Of a stretch of 64,000 nucleotides of DNA, positions 39,272 to 51,500 are shown in pieces (within the stretch, counting starts at the first letter, position 1; each line of letters starts with the position of its first letter). The position numbers and the translations under genes are program-made. Source of the stretch: Varroa destructor (taxonomy: Eukaryota > Arthropoda > Arachnida > Mesostigmata > Varroidae); NCBI RefSeq assembly GCF_002443255.2, contig NW_019211454.1, forward strand, positions 18,753,037-18,817,036, given 5' to 3'. The notes beneath the pieces were generated by a model, which was given only the letters and a program-made list of their open reading frames with translations, was not told the DNA's origin and searched no databases.

Positions 39272-42200
39272 CTATAATTCATCATGGTTAGTATCATCAC
39301 TATAGTCATCGTTCTGATTTTTCTTCTTTGTCTGGTCCTTTTTCTCACGAGCTTTAGCATCTGCCCTGGCTTTCTCCGTAGCTTCATAGTCCTCTTTGGC
39401 CTGTTTTTCCGCCCCAATAAAATATCCCCATGTCTCAAGGCTGTATTCGTGGGCAAAGTCTGGATCGTCAGTAATGACGATGTTATCGAAGATCGAACCG
39501 GCTTTAACCTGCCACAGATCGAACCCTACGTAACAGATCTCCTTCTGCAGATAAATTTCCTTGTCGGGCCGGTACTCAGGGTTTTGAATCTCGGGTTGAA
39601 CCCACATACCCTTGTAGTTCGGATTGTCGATCATCTTCGGTTTCCACTCTTCTTTATAGTCAGGATTCTTGATCTGAGGTGGTTCCCATTCGCCGTCCAT
39701 TTGATCATTCCAATCCGCCGGTTTTTGGGCCTCCGGATCGACGATGAACTGCGGCAGATCCCAGTCTTCAGGTTTCACATCATCGGGATCTTCAATTTTC
39801 GCGCGATCGTCCCAATTTTCGGGTTTTTTTGCTTTGGGATCCTTGATCGTTTTCGGTGGCAAAAAATCCCAGTCGTTTTCTAGCTCGCCAGATTCAACCT
39901 TCTCGTTATCGATACGAATTTCATACGTTTGATCGGGTCGGATGATCAACGTGTAGAGGTGTGAGAACACATCATCCTTGCATCGAACGTCCTTTTTAAT
40001 CTTATGGTTCTTCCCTTTATAGCTGATGATGGCATGAACTTTTTTTGTGCCTGGCCCACAGATGTCAGGCCCGAACATAATCAAATAGGACGAATGGCCA
40101 TCCATTTGCTTCTGGTTGAGTGAACAATCAAACAACTTTACGTAGCCACCACCGCAGTCGATACTTTGTTCATGCTTCACATTGAACTGAATTACAAGGG
40201 TTCTGTTTTTATTAGAAAAAGGTTTGCGAAGCTTGCATGAGGCACCATAAAAATAGGCATCCTGTGTTGTACGGAGACCGACATTGGTTTCGGCGTCGGC
40301 GAACCATCTGCCTGGACTCAACTCCCACGCTCCACGCCTCTCGTCTTCCTTTGCCATCACCCATCTGTTGAGCGCGTCAGCTGTAACGGCATAAAACGTA
40401 CGTATCATTTGATGCCAATACCACTTGTTTGTTTTTCGCAAAGTAGTTTTGGATAAAAAGCAACTATTCAATTCTTACACGAATTATGCTTGTCATGCAA
40501 ATGAATAGATACGTCAACGGAAGATCATTGTTGGTTATAAATAGTACGACAATTCCTGATCCAATTCAAATATGTATTCTAAAGTAGCCTGCAAAATGAC
40601 TCATTCGCTCGTAGACTCTTATAGAAGGGTGTTTGTATCTGTATTAGTTAAATAGAACTTTGATAAAAAAATAAAAGAGGTTCAACTCATTTGAATACTT
40701 GTAGTTTTTCTACTGCAACAAATACGTATTTTTCTTAATCTATATCCCCCCCATCGGCCGTCGCATTACTTTTGTGCACGGAGATATACCTCAACAAACC
40801 TCCAATACACCTCAAGGCAGGAGAATGGCACAACGCAATGAAGCTGGGCTAGCCGAAATTGACGGCCAACATACAACGTTGGTCTCCCTCATTGTAAGAA
40901 GGTCGGCTTACGCATCCAAAGACTACCCTAAGTTTAGCGCGATCGATGAATCAGAATCTGTACAGTTTGTGAATTGTAAGATCAATAATTTACTTAACAT
41001 CAAACTTAATAACTTCTTTTTAGCAAACATAATAATAGTAGCCGGCGTTACATAATATCAGCTAAAGCGTTTGCGGGATATTCACATGTCATGGCCCACT
41101 GTCGTGATTGTAATTTTATTGGCAGTCAATAATAACACAACGTATATATATATATATATAGAAGCCCGTCAATGTCCTACAAAGCAGCAGCTCTAAGAGG
41201 CGCGTTGCGGACGGTGACGCTAGCTTTGTTGGGTTGCTCTAGCGATTATTGATCGAACGGCGATGCGCTTAGTCGAAAGTGGCAGACCCCGTTACTTTTC
41301 AGATTCAAGCGTTTGTTGGCGGGTAAAAGCGCTCAAAGCAAATTTTACCCCTCTCCTTTGAACCGCGCAAGAGAATAAATACGTGCTTTATTTTTGCTTG
41401 ATGTAGGTTTAACTATAGTTAGTGCGCAGTCGATATAACTAGTTCGTATGATTCTAACTTACTTGGCTGGATAAAATTAATAATAATAGTAATAGTGCTT
41501 AATGATAATAATGGTGAGACTAGTCTTATTAAAATGAATTTTAAGAGATTATAAAGCGACAGAAAATCAATGAAACAGAGAAGGATTGCGGCGCATTTTT
41601 CAAATAGGAAAAGAAAAATATTTAAAAAAAAATGCTGAACCTGACGGTTCCTCCAGTGGAACAATCAGTAAAAAATTGTCGGATCAACATTCGATTAGAT
41701 GTTGATTCTCTATTGAAGGACTGTTAACAAAATAGCCGAAACGAGTTGAATAGGATCGAACTAACGTTGCCCACATACTACCAAATTGGTTATGAAATAG
41801 ATTAACGCAAGCCAGTTCACATGGTGGGGAAGACATTTGTCAAAGCCGACAACTTACAGAACATATAAACGCGATAACTCGATGAGATGTACTGCTGTGG
41901 TTCGCGCCAATTTGTCATGAATATTCGCGTCCCTGAATACAAATATGTGTGTGCTATTGTTTGCCTATGACGGTGTAGTCGTAACGTGTTCGCCTACAAA
42001 TTTCAGAGACACGTAAAGGCACGTAACTTGGCGTACACAAACTTCGTTTGGCGTTGGTAGGAGCCACGAGCCGTCTGAACCATGGCTGCTAAACGATCGT
42101 AGCAAATGCAAAAACTCGAAATATATATTCATGGCACGCCAGATCGTTGGTCGAACCCCTCAGATGGCTTAGCGAATGATGCCTTGTGAATGGGGGTGCC

Positions 42201-43846
42201 TTCGGCACTCCAGAGAAGTTTAAGCTAGAAAAAAGCGCTGACCACTGTTTAGAAATTATATTTACTTAAATGTGCCATTTTGAAAGCTGATGAACAAATA
42301 TGCCTACAGAAAAAAAAAGAGGTAACGTTTCAAGTTTGACATCCGGTACCGTTGCCCCCGTTAAGCGTTGCTTCAGATGTTATTACTGCACCATGCTGGG
42401 AGAATGAAGTAATCTTTTTCATTATAAATGATCTCCACGAATACAAAATGGGACAATTTCTATTTGTGAACAAATGGACAAACTTAACAAACCAAATAAT
42501 AATATAAATAGCAATAAAAACAAAATAAACAAAATAATAACAAAAATAATAATAATAACTAGAAGGTATGTCGATTGTAAGGCAGCAATTTTTTTTCTAA
42601 GCGACTAATCGAGACGTTCTGTTGTATGCGCCAATTCAATTTAATTGAATAGCCCTTAAGAGAGCCCAATTGAGTCGGGGTTAGAACAAAGTCGGCCTGC
42701 GATCAATCTAACGTCTAGTTGGCGTAGAAGAGTCTCTCAGTAAGCGTTCTGAATAACAGCGCAATTTGCAACTCACATACAATAGTAGCAACTGATCGAT
42801 TTGCGCCATCCTAACTTGAGGCTCATTTAAGGGGTCGGCTTTCCTCTAATTTGATATAGCATCTGCATATATACGGATACGACATACGGTAAGCTATCGA
42901 TTTTCGATTTATTATTTTCATATGGGATGCTGGAAAAGTAATATACCAACAGACTCCGACGCATCAACTGGTAGTATGTGAGCGCTTGTTGATCATACTG
43001 CAATTTATAATGAATAAGCTATCCGTAGCGGCTGCACTCTGCAGACAATTTTCCGTGTTTCAAGAGGGATTTATTAAGATCTATTTTATCTTTGGGTCAC
43101 ATTTTGGATAATATTTTGCCAAGATGCGGTCTTTTTGTGTTTATTTTCAATCAAAATATGTGTATCTATATATGTACAATGGTACTGTGCTTGTATGCGT
43201 TTATTGGAACGGATGGAAGTGGCGAGGGGGAGGGGTGTCACACACAACTACATTAACGCAGAAACCCATTGCGTCATAAGGGTATAATGACAAATAGGGT
43301 TTAATTGTGGTTATAAAGGTACGCTTTTAAAATGAAAACCTGAACTAGTTTAAAGTGCCTCAGTTATAGAATGCAATTTGCAGCAGTCTCTTAGATACTA
43401 CTCAAAACACAGGACTGCTCCCAACTTTTTTGGGAAAGCTTTAACTCAGATGACTTGTGTGCTTGTGCTCAATCCGCGGTGCTCGCTATCCCTGAATAAC
43501 AACAGGAAATGCACTGAACTAAAGAGAAACGTGAAACAACGACACCCGTTTGGTGAATCGTCAGTCAAGTTACGTAAGCAAATTAAATGACAAATAAGAA
43601 TTGAGTCTAAAACTTATCAAGTAAAAGTCTCTCAACTTTATTCATTTATCGTACGCTTCTATTCGTTTCAATTGTGGCGAATTATAGCATCTATTCGTAC
43701 GCTTCTCTCAATGTAAGTTTTCCCACGATTCACCCCTTTAGAAAGTTAAACTTACGACCGGAGAAATCCTCCTTGAAATACACTTCCGCATAAACTAACA
43801 CTGCGAATGTGTTCAGCACAGCTAAAATCCACAACCGTCCGGCCAT
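39272..43846 (-). CDS. Calreticulin with HDEL ending, two exons
   Basis: ER lectin chaperone that binds monoglucosylated glycoproteins and calcium. Exon 1 (43,846-43,756) encodes a 20-residue signal peptide (MAGRLWILAVLNTFAVLVYA) and EVYFKEDFSG. Exon 2 (40,380-39,272) starts after a CCGTTACAG acceptor and joins in phase 1, giving 399 residues. The signatures KHEQSIDCGGGYVKLF and IMFGPDICGPGTKKVH are present. The P-domain has three PxxxKPxxWxD-type repeats, then three GEWEPPQIKNPDY-type repeats. HDEL at the C terminus is an ER retrieval signal. The normally long acidic C-domain that stores calcium is short and mixed (KKKNQNDDYSDDTN), so low-affinity calcium storage is probably weak. The conserved cysteine pair (IDC, DIC) is kept and extra cysteines occur (GASC, FDCS). 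Vertebrate calreticulin has nine exons. A divergent paralogue rather than the main housekeeping gene is likely, so no symbol is assigned. Confidence 0.94.
40381..43755. other. 3.4 kb intron of the calreticulin gene
   Basis: Ends are GTAAGT and a CCGTTACAG acceptor on the minus strand. It contains a plus-strand open frame at 40,774-41,055, a TA run at 41,143-41,160 and AAT-rich repeats near 42,490-42,560. Nothing in it is recognisable as a nested gene. Confidence 0.7.
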
Positions 43847-46572
43847 GATTCCGAAAATTTATGTCTTAAGTTTTATTGCGCCAAATTGCTATCGGTCACC
43901 ACAACACGAAGTAACGCTTATCGGCACCACCCGTAAAGAAAGCCGATAGTACAGTAAGCCACTTAGTTTGCCTGCTATGTGCCAACAGCTTTATGAAGTC
44001 TTTCGGATTTCTTGACGCACTTAGCGCTGCTAATGAACCAAGTGATACTTGCCACCTCCAGGAAACTTTGCCCTCTGTCAGGTATCAAAAGAGACTCTCC
44101 TCATACAGGCCATACTTAATAACAGTCTACTTGCTGCCTTGCATGCGACGGTTCTGTTATTGCTGTCTGCTATGCATAGACATAAGGGGCTTTTGCGGTC
44201 TGCGCATGACCGATCTCGTGAGCTACGCTTAGTCGACCTCGCCACGGCAACACGCGACAAGAACGATAGGCCTTAGTGCTGTCTACTATCGAACTGTATC
44301 AATATGGAGTACCGGAGTTTCCACATCGACTGAGCTCATTCTGAGGCAATCGCCAGAGAACACGAAGTCCCGTCACGAGTTGTCTGCTAAGTTGGCGACA
44401 ACACTCGATCTTGACGTCGAGCGAGTGTCCCTTACGGACTCAATGCGATACCATTTAGAGAAAGCAAGGGGTATAATCTACGCGGTTCGCGAATGCAAGA
44501 AATGTTCGTGAATGGTGCCAGCACGGGACCAAGTCATACTACATGGCTAGAATCGGCGGATAATTTGGTATAGAACAAGTATAAGATAAAAGAAATGCAA
44601 GTACGATATCTTCGACAGACATATACCTAGAAGAAGTATACCCGGGAGGATACGTCAATCTGGATGGTAGTTTCCGAGCCCAAAGGAGGCGGGTTAACAA
44701 ACGACTTGAAAATTGTGCCTATGCGAAGAAGACTACTAATTTAGCGTGTCGCCCTTCGCTGAAGTTGGGCTACGTAAAAGAAAAGGTGGAGAAGTTGGAT
44801 TTAGTCAGACGGAAGAGAAACTTTTATTGCGAGTTCCTGTTTCGAATCACAGTCAACTTCTAACTGCGGAAGAACATCGGGACCTTCTCTGCACAGGCCA
44901 GAGAAACAATACAGTGTAGAGTTTAGAACAGGGAAACGCCGTAGGAATGCTTAAAAAGCGCGAAACTAACAACCCTAATTTTCTGGATTCGATCCCGACC
45001 GCAGCTTTTCTCAGATTATATATTTCAGCTAACCACACCATCGTTTTTGACTAGCGCGAATCAGTTCTCACTTATGATGTATTCGAAATTGGCCTTCACC
45101 CGGTCACGGACGTTCTAACCGCTTAAGGGAAGCGATATGGTGGTAGAGGCACTGAGGAGTTTTAGCCATCACAGAAAACGTTTCTGCAATTCTCTGAGCA
45201 AACAGATTAGAGGTCCGCTTTTAAACTTAATATTGTTGTCACGCAAATGAATCTTTTGAAGCTAACAGCAAAAACATATAACCTTTGTCTCTTTGACTAT
45301 AACATATGCGTTCTTTCTTTGTTATAAAGCGTCACATAACAATATAACGAAACCCTAACTCGGAACAGTAACACAATCCGACAACCTGTTGGAAAGTTCA
45401 TCATGAAGGTCATTCTATCCGCTAATAGATAGACGCAATCAGTTTTAAGCGGATTAAAAGTTTTTACAATAAGTTTATTTATGTGCGCTAATGTTACGCC
45501 ATCGAAATCCAACAGATAAGTTCAATTAGAGTTGGCATGAATCGCTTTTTTGATTATTTTGCCCAGCGACTACTAACTGCTTTGTGTCAAATACATACAT
45601 GTGCAATAATGCATAACTCCCCTGCGAATATCATTAGTATATTTAAGAAATGAATAATTTACCGCACTCGGATCTGATTCATCGGAACGTATTTATTTGA
45701 TTTCTTTCAGGATAATAAAATTAGACTTAAACTCTATCTAACATAATAAGTGATGTACTTCAGGATAAAAGGCCTTTGATGTGGCTAAGCAGTAAAAGTA
45801 TGATTTTGGTGTATTATCGATGTATATACTACATACATTACATATTATCTATATATTACGAAATTAAATAAAATAATAAGTGAAACTTTTGTAACGTACA
45901 ATTATTATTATTATTTTCATGGTCTAAAAATCTCGTATTTATACGAGAAGTCATTTAACGCTGAAATCGTTGAGACCCACATCCGTTTCTGGTATCTTAT
46001 GAATCTTCAAATACAAAGAGCAAAGATAGTATCTTTAAGTACTTAATCAAGGTAATGAATGTCGAACGTGGTTCTTACCCATGAGCTCCTTAGATTCGTT
46101 TTTGAACGTGGTTATTAACACACGGAATCCAATAAATATACCAGAAATCCGCTAAAATGATAATTTATAATATCATATAAGCTTTCAGATTTCTTTCAAC
46201 TTAAAAGACAAGTTGATTTTCAGCTTCTGTAGCCCACTTTCATTTCAGAAGCTTTTGTGGGCCAGAAAGTTACTATCGAGATTCATTTATTACTAAATGT
46301 CCATTTACTTCTTCCATTGCAAACTTGCTTTATTTATTATATTTGATTTAATCTTATTACAAAGAAGCCAGCATCAGCCAATTTAAATAGTGCACACACA
46401 TTTTAGAAACGTTTGTTAGCAATTATTAAATTAAATATCCAGTGTGCCGTTTCGCGAAGAACAGACTGAGTCAAATATTAGAACTCCAATAAGGATTGCA
46501 TAATCATTATCGTACATAGTGATGTAAACATGAAATTTGTTGATGGTAAATGACACGGAATGAGCCTAATGG
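43847..46572. other. Intergenic
   Basis: Upstream region of calreticulin and downstream region of the receptor gene. A plus-strand stretch open from about 44,231 to 44,508 (ending TGA) has no ATG near its start and no clear homology. An ATT repeat lies near 45,901. No gene is supported. Confidence 0.4.
46329..46334 (-). promoter_or_regulatory. Candidate poly(A) signal of the receptor gene
   Basis: AATAAA on the minus strand, about 240 bases after the stop of the receptor gene. The surrounding DNA is AT-rich, so it may be chance. Confidence 0.4.
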
Positions 46573-48528
46573 TTACCAAAGCTTCAATGCAATATACAGA
46601 AACTCGCCAAGCAATAAACCCAATGCCAGCACTGATCCACAAGCCGACAACTCCAATGGAAACATTAGGTCGTCTAAGATCATCGAATGAGGAACCTTGC
46701 TCTCCTCCAGTTCATGTTGAGCAATGCATCTAAAGCTCGACTTCTTGCCCTGCTTGTTTATATGTTTATCGTTTTTACTGCAGGTATTTCTTATTCTATA
46801 ATTTGGGTGCAATGGCCGCTTTAAATATAACCTCAAAAAGGTTCTTAGTTGGCTATAGGGCAGTCGATTTTCGGTGTGCCTCAGGCCAAGGCTTAATTCA
46901 ACTTGCGAAATCTTCAATCCAAACCTTCCAAAGGCGTCAAAATTCCATTCAGGAAAATGTGTTTGCTTCACGTGATTCTCATGGAATTCCATAACCACAG
47001 GTTGAATCACTGTCGTTTCATAGGTAGGTGCGTCGAGTGGAATTTCATAGGTACGAAACTGACCCAGCAGTCGCTCGTACAGTCTATCGATTCGCTGCCG
47101 CCGCTGACATAGAGCGTCCCCGTTGAAAAAAAACGGCAAATCATTTGTAACAAACGCTGGTTCCACCGCTGAGGCGTATCTACCCATAGTGATAGTTGAG
47201 TTAATTTTTTGGTTAGAAGAAGAACAGTGAACTTCTTTAATTCGTTGATCAGGTAAAGCCTGAAGGCCTGCAACAACGCTGGCTTGCAAATACACGCTGG
47301 TAACCTGCGAACTAAGTGTCCATAAGCCTGCTAGCAAGATAAATCTGTATTTTAGCAAATTGTCGTCGCCAACTTGTCGTGGTAGTTCCGCACCGGACCA
47401 AACACTCACAATAAGAAGAAACAGAATGTCAAAAGTCATTTGTGTTCGAAGTTCGAAGACTCGTAGACAAAGGCAAACTAAGATGGCTAAGCCGAATAGA
47501 AGTAACCACATCGTTGGATTAAACAATGCCTGGGCGACCTGCGACGGAGAATTTATGTGCGGTACTTTAGCGAATGCCACAAAAGGAAACTCGCTAACTG
47601 GCCATATCGTTGATACGACGGGATCTGTTCCCAGCTTGCTTCGAAAAACTACTGATATCCTGGTCGTATTCGATAAACCATGACGAGCCCGCAGGGTAGT
47701 GTTAGTGCGATATATAAGACGGTACCCGAAAGTCGCTTTTTGTTCGACTATGGTGATGCTTCGTACATCAAGTTCGGCTTTGCAATGTAGAGAGCCAATG
47801 CTCACTTCCATGGACAGCTTGCAAGGTCGCTCAGCACTTGCGCTGATGAACTGACCCAGGAAATGGGAATACCTTAACTCTTCCGGACAGTGCGCAGCCC
47901 AGAGAGCGAGTTTGCGATTCGGAGCGCTAGTGTCGTGATTGCCATATGTGACGGCTATGTCCAAAAATGGCGGTCGTTGCACATTATACCCATGACTGAT
48001 AGCGTTTTTTTGAAGGGAACTGACGTCATCCCAGAACGTGTAAAATACCAAAGAGCTGAAAGGAGGTGAAAGGCGCCGTAGCAAAGCCAAGCAATGAATT
48101 CGATGAATTCTCTTGTCAATTATGTGCCGGATTCCCAGAGAACTACTGCAGGAAAATGCTAGGTAGGTCGCATTAAAGACGATTGTTTTACGATAACTAG
48201 CCACCGCTTCGTAATCCCTGTTCATACGCAATGGGTTGACCGTCTGTAGAGGTTTCATATCTATGAAGGATACCGGGAAGCTCGTACGCAACATGGCGTC
48301 GAGCTCGCAGCCGATGTCCACGACAATCACGCCGTGCGGATAGTGCATCGATAACGCAAGCGTAACGACTTCGCTCACAAAATGTTTTACGGGACCATCG
48401 TTTACCGATTGCGACTGCCTGTCGAAAATGAGGCCACTTTCAGACGCTGCTTCCGGGGACTGCACACTCATTATGCTAACTAGGACCAGCCAGAACCTGC
48501 CTACCTGGGTAAAGCGGTTAAAAATCAT
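46573..48528 (-). CDS. Ionotropic-receptor-like protein, intronless
   Basis: A single 651-codon frame from an ATG at 48,528. A hydrophobic N-terminal stretch (FWLVLVSIMSV) fits a signal peptide. Three membrane segments follow in the order of ionotropic glutamate receptors and arthropod IRs: M1 about 339-359 (MWLLLFGLAILVCLCLRVFEL), a pore-like loop about 367-380 (DILFLLIVSVWSG), M2 about 394-420 (ILLAGLWTLSSQVTSVYLQAS) and M3 about 627-649. A ligand-binding half precedes M1 and the other half lies between M2 and M3. There is no ATD typical of true glutamate receptors. The classic glutamate-binding Arg/Thr/Asp residues are not clear, as in divergent chemosensory IRs. A chemosensory or other cation-channel role is inferred from the fold alone. 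I cannot name an orthologue. Confidence 0.8.
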   Translation of the reverse strand: MIFNRFTQVGRFWLVLVSIMSVQSPEAASESGLIFDRQSQSVNDGPVKHFVSEVVTLALSMHYPHGVIVVDIGCELDAMLRTSFPVSFIDMKPLQTVNPLRMNRDYEAVASYRKTIVFNATYLAFSCSSSLGIRHIIDKRIHRIHCLALLRRLSPPFSSLVFYTFWDDVSSLQKNAISHGYNVQRPPFLDIAVTYGNHDTSAPNRKLALWAAHCPEELRYSHFLGQFISASAERPCKLSMEVSIGSLHCKAELDVRSITIVEQKATFGYRLIYRTNTTLRARHGLSNTTRISVVFRSKLGTDPVVSTIWPVSEFPFVAFAKVPHINSPSQVAQALFNPTMWLLLFGLAILVCLCLRVFELRTQMTFDILFLLIVSVWSGAELPRQVGDDNLLKYRFILLAGLWTLSSQVTSVYLQASVVAGLQALPDQRIKEVHCSSSNQKINSTITMGRYASAVEPAFVTNDLPFFFNGDALCQRRQRIDRLYERLLGQFRTYEIPLDAPTYETTVIQPVVMEFHENHVKQTHFPEWNFDAFGRFGLKISQVELSLGLRHTENRLPYSQLRTFLRLYLKRPLHPNYRIRNTCSKNDKHINKQGKKSSFRCIAQHELEESKVPHSMILDDLMFPLELSACGSVLALGLLLGEFLYIALKLW

Positions 48529-51500
48529 TGAGAAAATGGGTCTCGATTGCAGAACCTTAGCGCAGACGGTACTTCATCTTACGACGACATTTGACACGTT
48601 TGAATCAATGGTTCTCCAACAGTCTCGCCTGAAAGCGTAGTGAAATAGCGAGAGATGTCTTATAATATCAACTACCACACAGTAGTTATTTACGCCTATA
48701 AAGGTGCATTAGAGGAGATTATTTGCTATATTTAGTTCCATTATCCCTAATTGAGATATCCCAACGAAATGGTACACAATAAGAGTCATAGCAATATGCG
48801 CTAGCAGACAACCAGTGCCCAGTCAGCTCAAGTGACCAACAACAACGGTTCCTTTGTCACCTATACATATGCAATATTTGTTATGATTTCGATTAGTTTA
48901 ATGACTACATAGCCGCAACTCACCTCTTTGCTCTATAAAGCAATTTATATATAGCGTTTGTAAAATACCAATAATATGAAATGTGAAAAACGCGTCTTTT
49001 GTACTGTCTAATAAAAGCGTGCTTTGTTATATTTTCCAAATGATTGCAACAGATGAAGTATTCCACTCGTAGCACTTTAGAACCTGCGAGGCCAGATCTA
49101 ACAGTCCGTTTCAAATAATATGGCGTATATTAATTTCAAATTTCAAGTGGTGCAAGGATTAACGTGTTTAGTAAACTTTGAAACAGCCGATAGTTTAGTA
49201 ATGCTAAGGCGCTGAGCTCGAAAAAAATCTTCAGTAACAATGTTGGACGTAGAACTCGAAACATTAATTGGGTTTAAGTAATACAGGAAGTGCGCTTCGG
49301 TTAAAAATTCATACTGAAGACAATACTATGAAGTTAGATAGAATAGTAACGACAGCATTACATATTTTCGAATTGACTTTAGTTCCCTAGTTTATTCTTA
49401 AACTAAAAGCGGCGCTTAAGTACGAATTGAAGTGCACAATATTATAGTGTATTCTAATCCGCGTTGAAGGTCTCGTCGATTGGTTGCGGTTCTGAAGGCT
49501 TAAAAACAGCAAAGTTGTCACACCGAGGTAAAGCGCCCCGATTGTTGAGTCCAACCGGTCCTCCTACACGGCTGCGCAGAAGTTGTATAAAGGGAGAAAA
49601 AGTCAAATAACATAAAGAAAGGAAGGCCGTCGCCGGGCCAGAGTGCGCAGTTCGTACCGTAACTGAAGTAGTACGAGGTCATCTACTTGTTGAGATAGTG
49701 AACTAGACCAGTGTTTCGTTTTGTTGACCAATGCTTTCGTAACTCACAGTCGTTCAATAATACACGCCACAATGTATTTAACCCGTCAATATCCTTTTGA
49801 CAATACGTTAGGAAAACAAATATGCATTGTGCACATATATTACGGGTAGAATAAGTCGCGTTCAAAGATAATAAAGGTCTTCTATAAATAAAAATAAAAG
49901 CTTCGCCCTTGTTCTTTATCTAGTGCACACGGATCAAATTTATCTAAGTACTTCATTAGTACTTAGTCCATGAGATAAACCAAAAGTCAAAATAAAACAA
50001 AAAAAATCAACAGGAAAGGAAATGCTGCTAAAAGGTATATTGTATTGTAGACAGTCTGTTCTACAGAAATCAAACTTACAAATGCACAACACGCTTAAGT
50101 CAAAAAGGAAACCTCCCAATACCGTATCGTCTTCAAATAAAAAGTGTTTTTTTTAAGTTCCCTCCAACAATGAATACGGGAGTCACTGTTTTGCTGAAGG
50201 GCACCACCCGCTAGCTTTACCTGAAGTCTGTTTTGGTATTAAACGCATTTTAGTTCATCTGTGTAGATGCTAAAGGCTCATTACAGTTATAATAGAGGTC
50301 GCTTCGAATGGAGACTAGCTTCTTTCTAGTAGATATCATTCGATAGCTTTTTGTACGATATAGTATACACACAGTTTTTCATACTGACAAAAATATTTGT
50401 TTACGCACAGTTTTCACTGATAATATATTAGCTTACACGATGCCGGTGGCCGGCTTGATTCTTCTGAACGGTGGTGTTCTAATATCAAAAATAAGAATGA
50501 AGTTTCTGCCGTCGGTCTAAAAAAATTTTTTTGTGTCTTGTGTACGGTACTTCAACCGCGAGGTTAGGGGGCTAACCCTTGCCAGAAGAAAACAAAGTGT
50601 ATCTACGCTCAGACCTAAACTACTATGTGGCCCTTAACATTATAAGCAAATATGTTACCTACTGTGCTATTACAGAAACTGCATGCGTCGGTTTCCGACC
50701 GCTCAAATTTACATTACTGCTACTCGGATCTATCCAGGATAAATTTCTAGCGATCTCCAGAAGATCGTCGTTTCGGTTCAGACTAGCACACGGATTGAGA
50801 TGGTTTGTCGTATAGTAGTGATAATGATTACTGTCCTTGCATTTAAAAATAACCCTACTAAATTAATACATTAATCAGCTATTTTCCCATCTGTAGCCTC
50901 TAAGACAATGTCCTTCAATCTACAGAATTAGGATATTATCAAACACTACCGCTATTGACTTATTACTGAAAAATTGTTTTCAAAAATAAAATTAAAAAAT
51001 AAAACAAACATTAATTTACTAAATGGCACATAAACTAAGAGATCCAAAGGGTGTGAAATCAATGGAAAGACTATGTCATTGTAGACCATAGAATGCGTTT
51101 GGTTTTTCGCAGCTAGGCGCTTCGTAGAATATACAGACTGAGGTTCCTGATACAACGCTTTCTAAAATGGTACTTTGAATATAATAATCGTCTGAGGTTC
51201 ATTCCAGAAACTTGTTTTAGTCTAAGGTGGGGTGGCTTGTATTAGACTAATAACCATCGTGAAGCCGAGGAATCGTAGAGCGTTTTTTTTTTTTTTTTTT
51301 TTTTTATTGAACGCGCAAATCCTGCTTTATCCGAATGTAACAACCGAATTTCGTTTCATGCAGTCATCCAGCCATTAGCTGAGCTATAATTGTCTGTAAC
51401 CGCCAATGCGTGTCTCATAGGAGGGAAGCAGACAGAATTGGCTTAGGTACGCTGCGATCTCCTTGTCTTGCTGGTGACTTAAGGCTCTCTAATGCTGTAC

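Noticed and set aside
40774..41055. 93-codon plus-strand frame inside the calreticulin intron
   Set aside because: No ATG-supported family, no splice partner and low-complexity ending.
44231..44508. Plus-strand stretch open for about 92 codons with a faint homeobox-like spacing (SRHELSAKLATTLDL)
   Set aside because: No ATG, no WFxNRR core and no splice context. Likely chance.
51283..51305. Poly-T tract as the end of a retrotransposon
   Set aside because: No coding remnant, promoter motif or target-site duplication is visible beside it.
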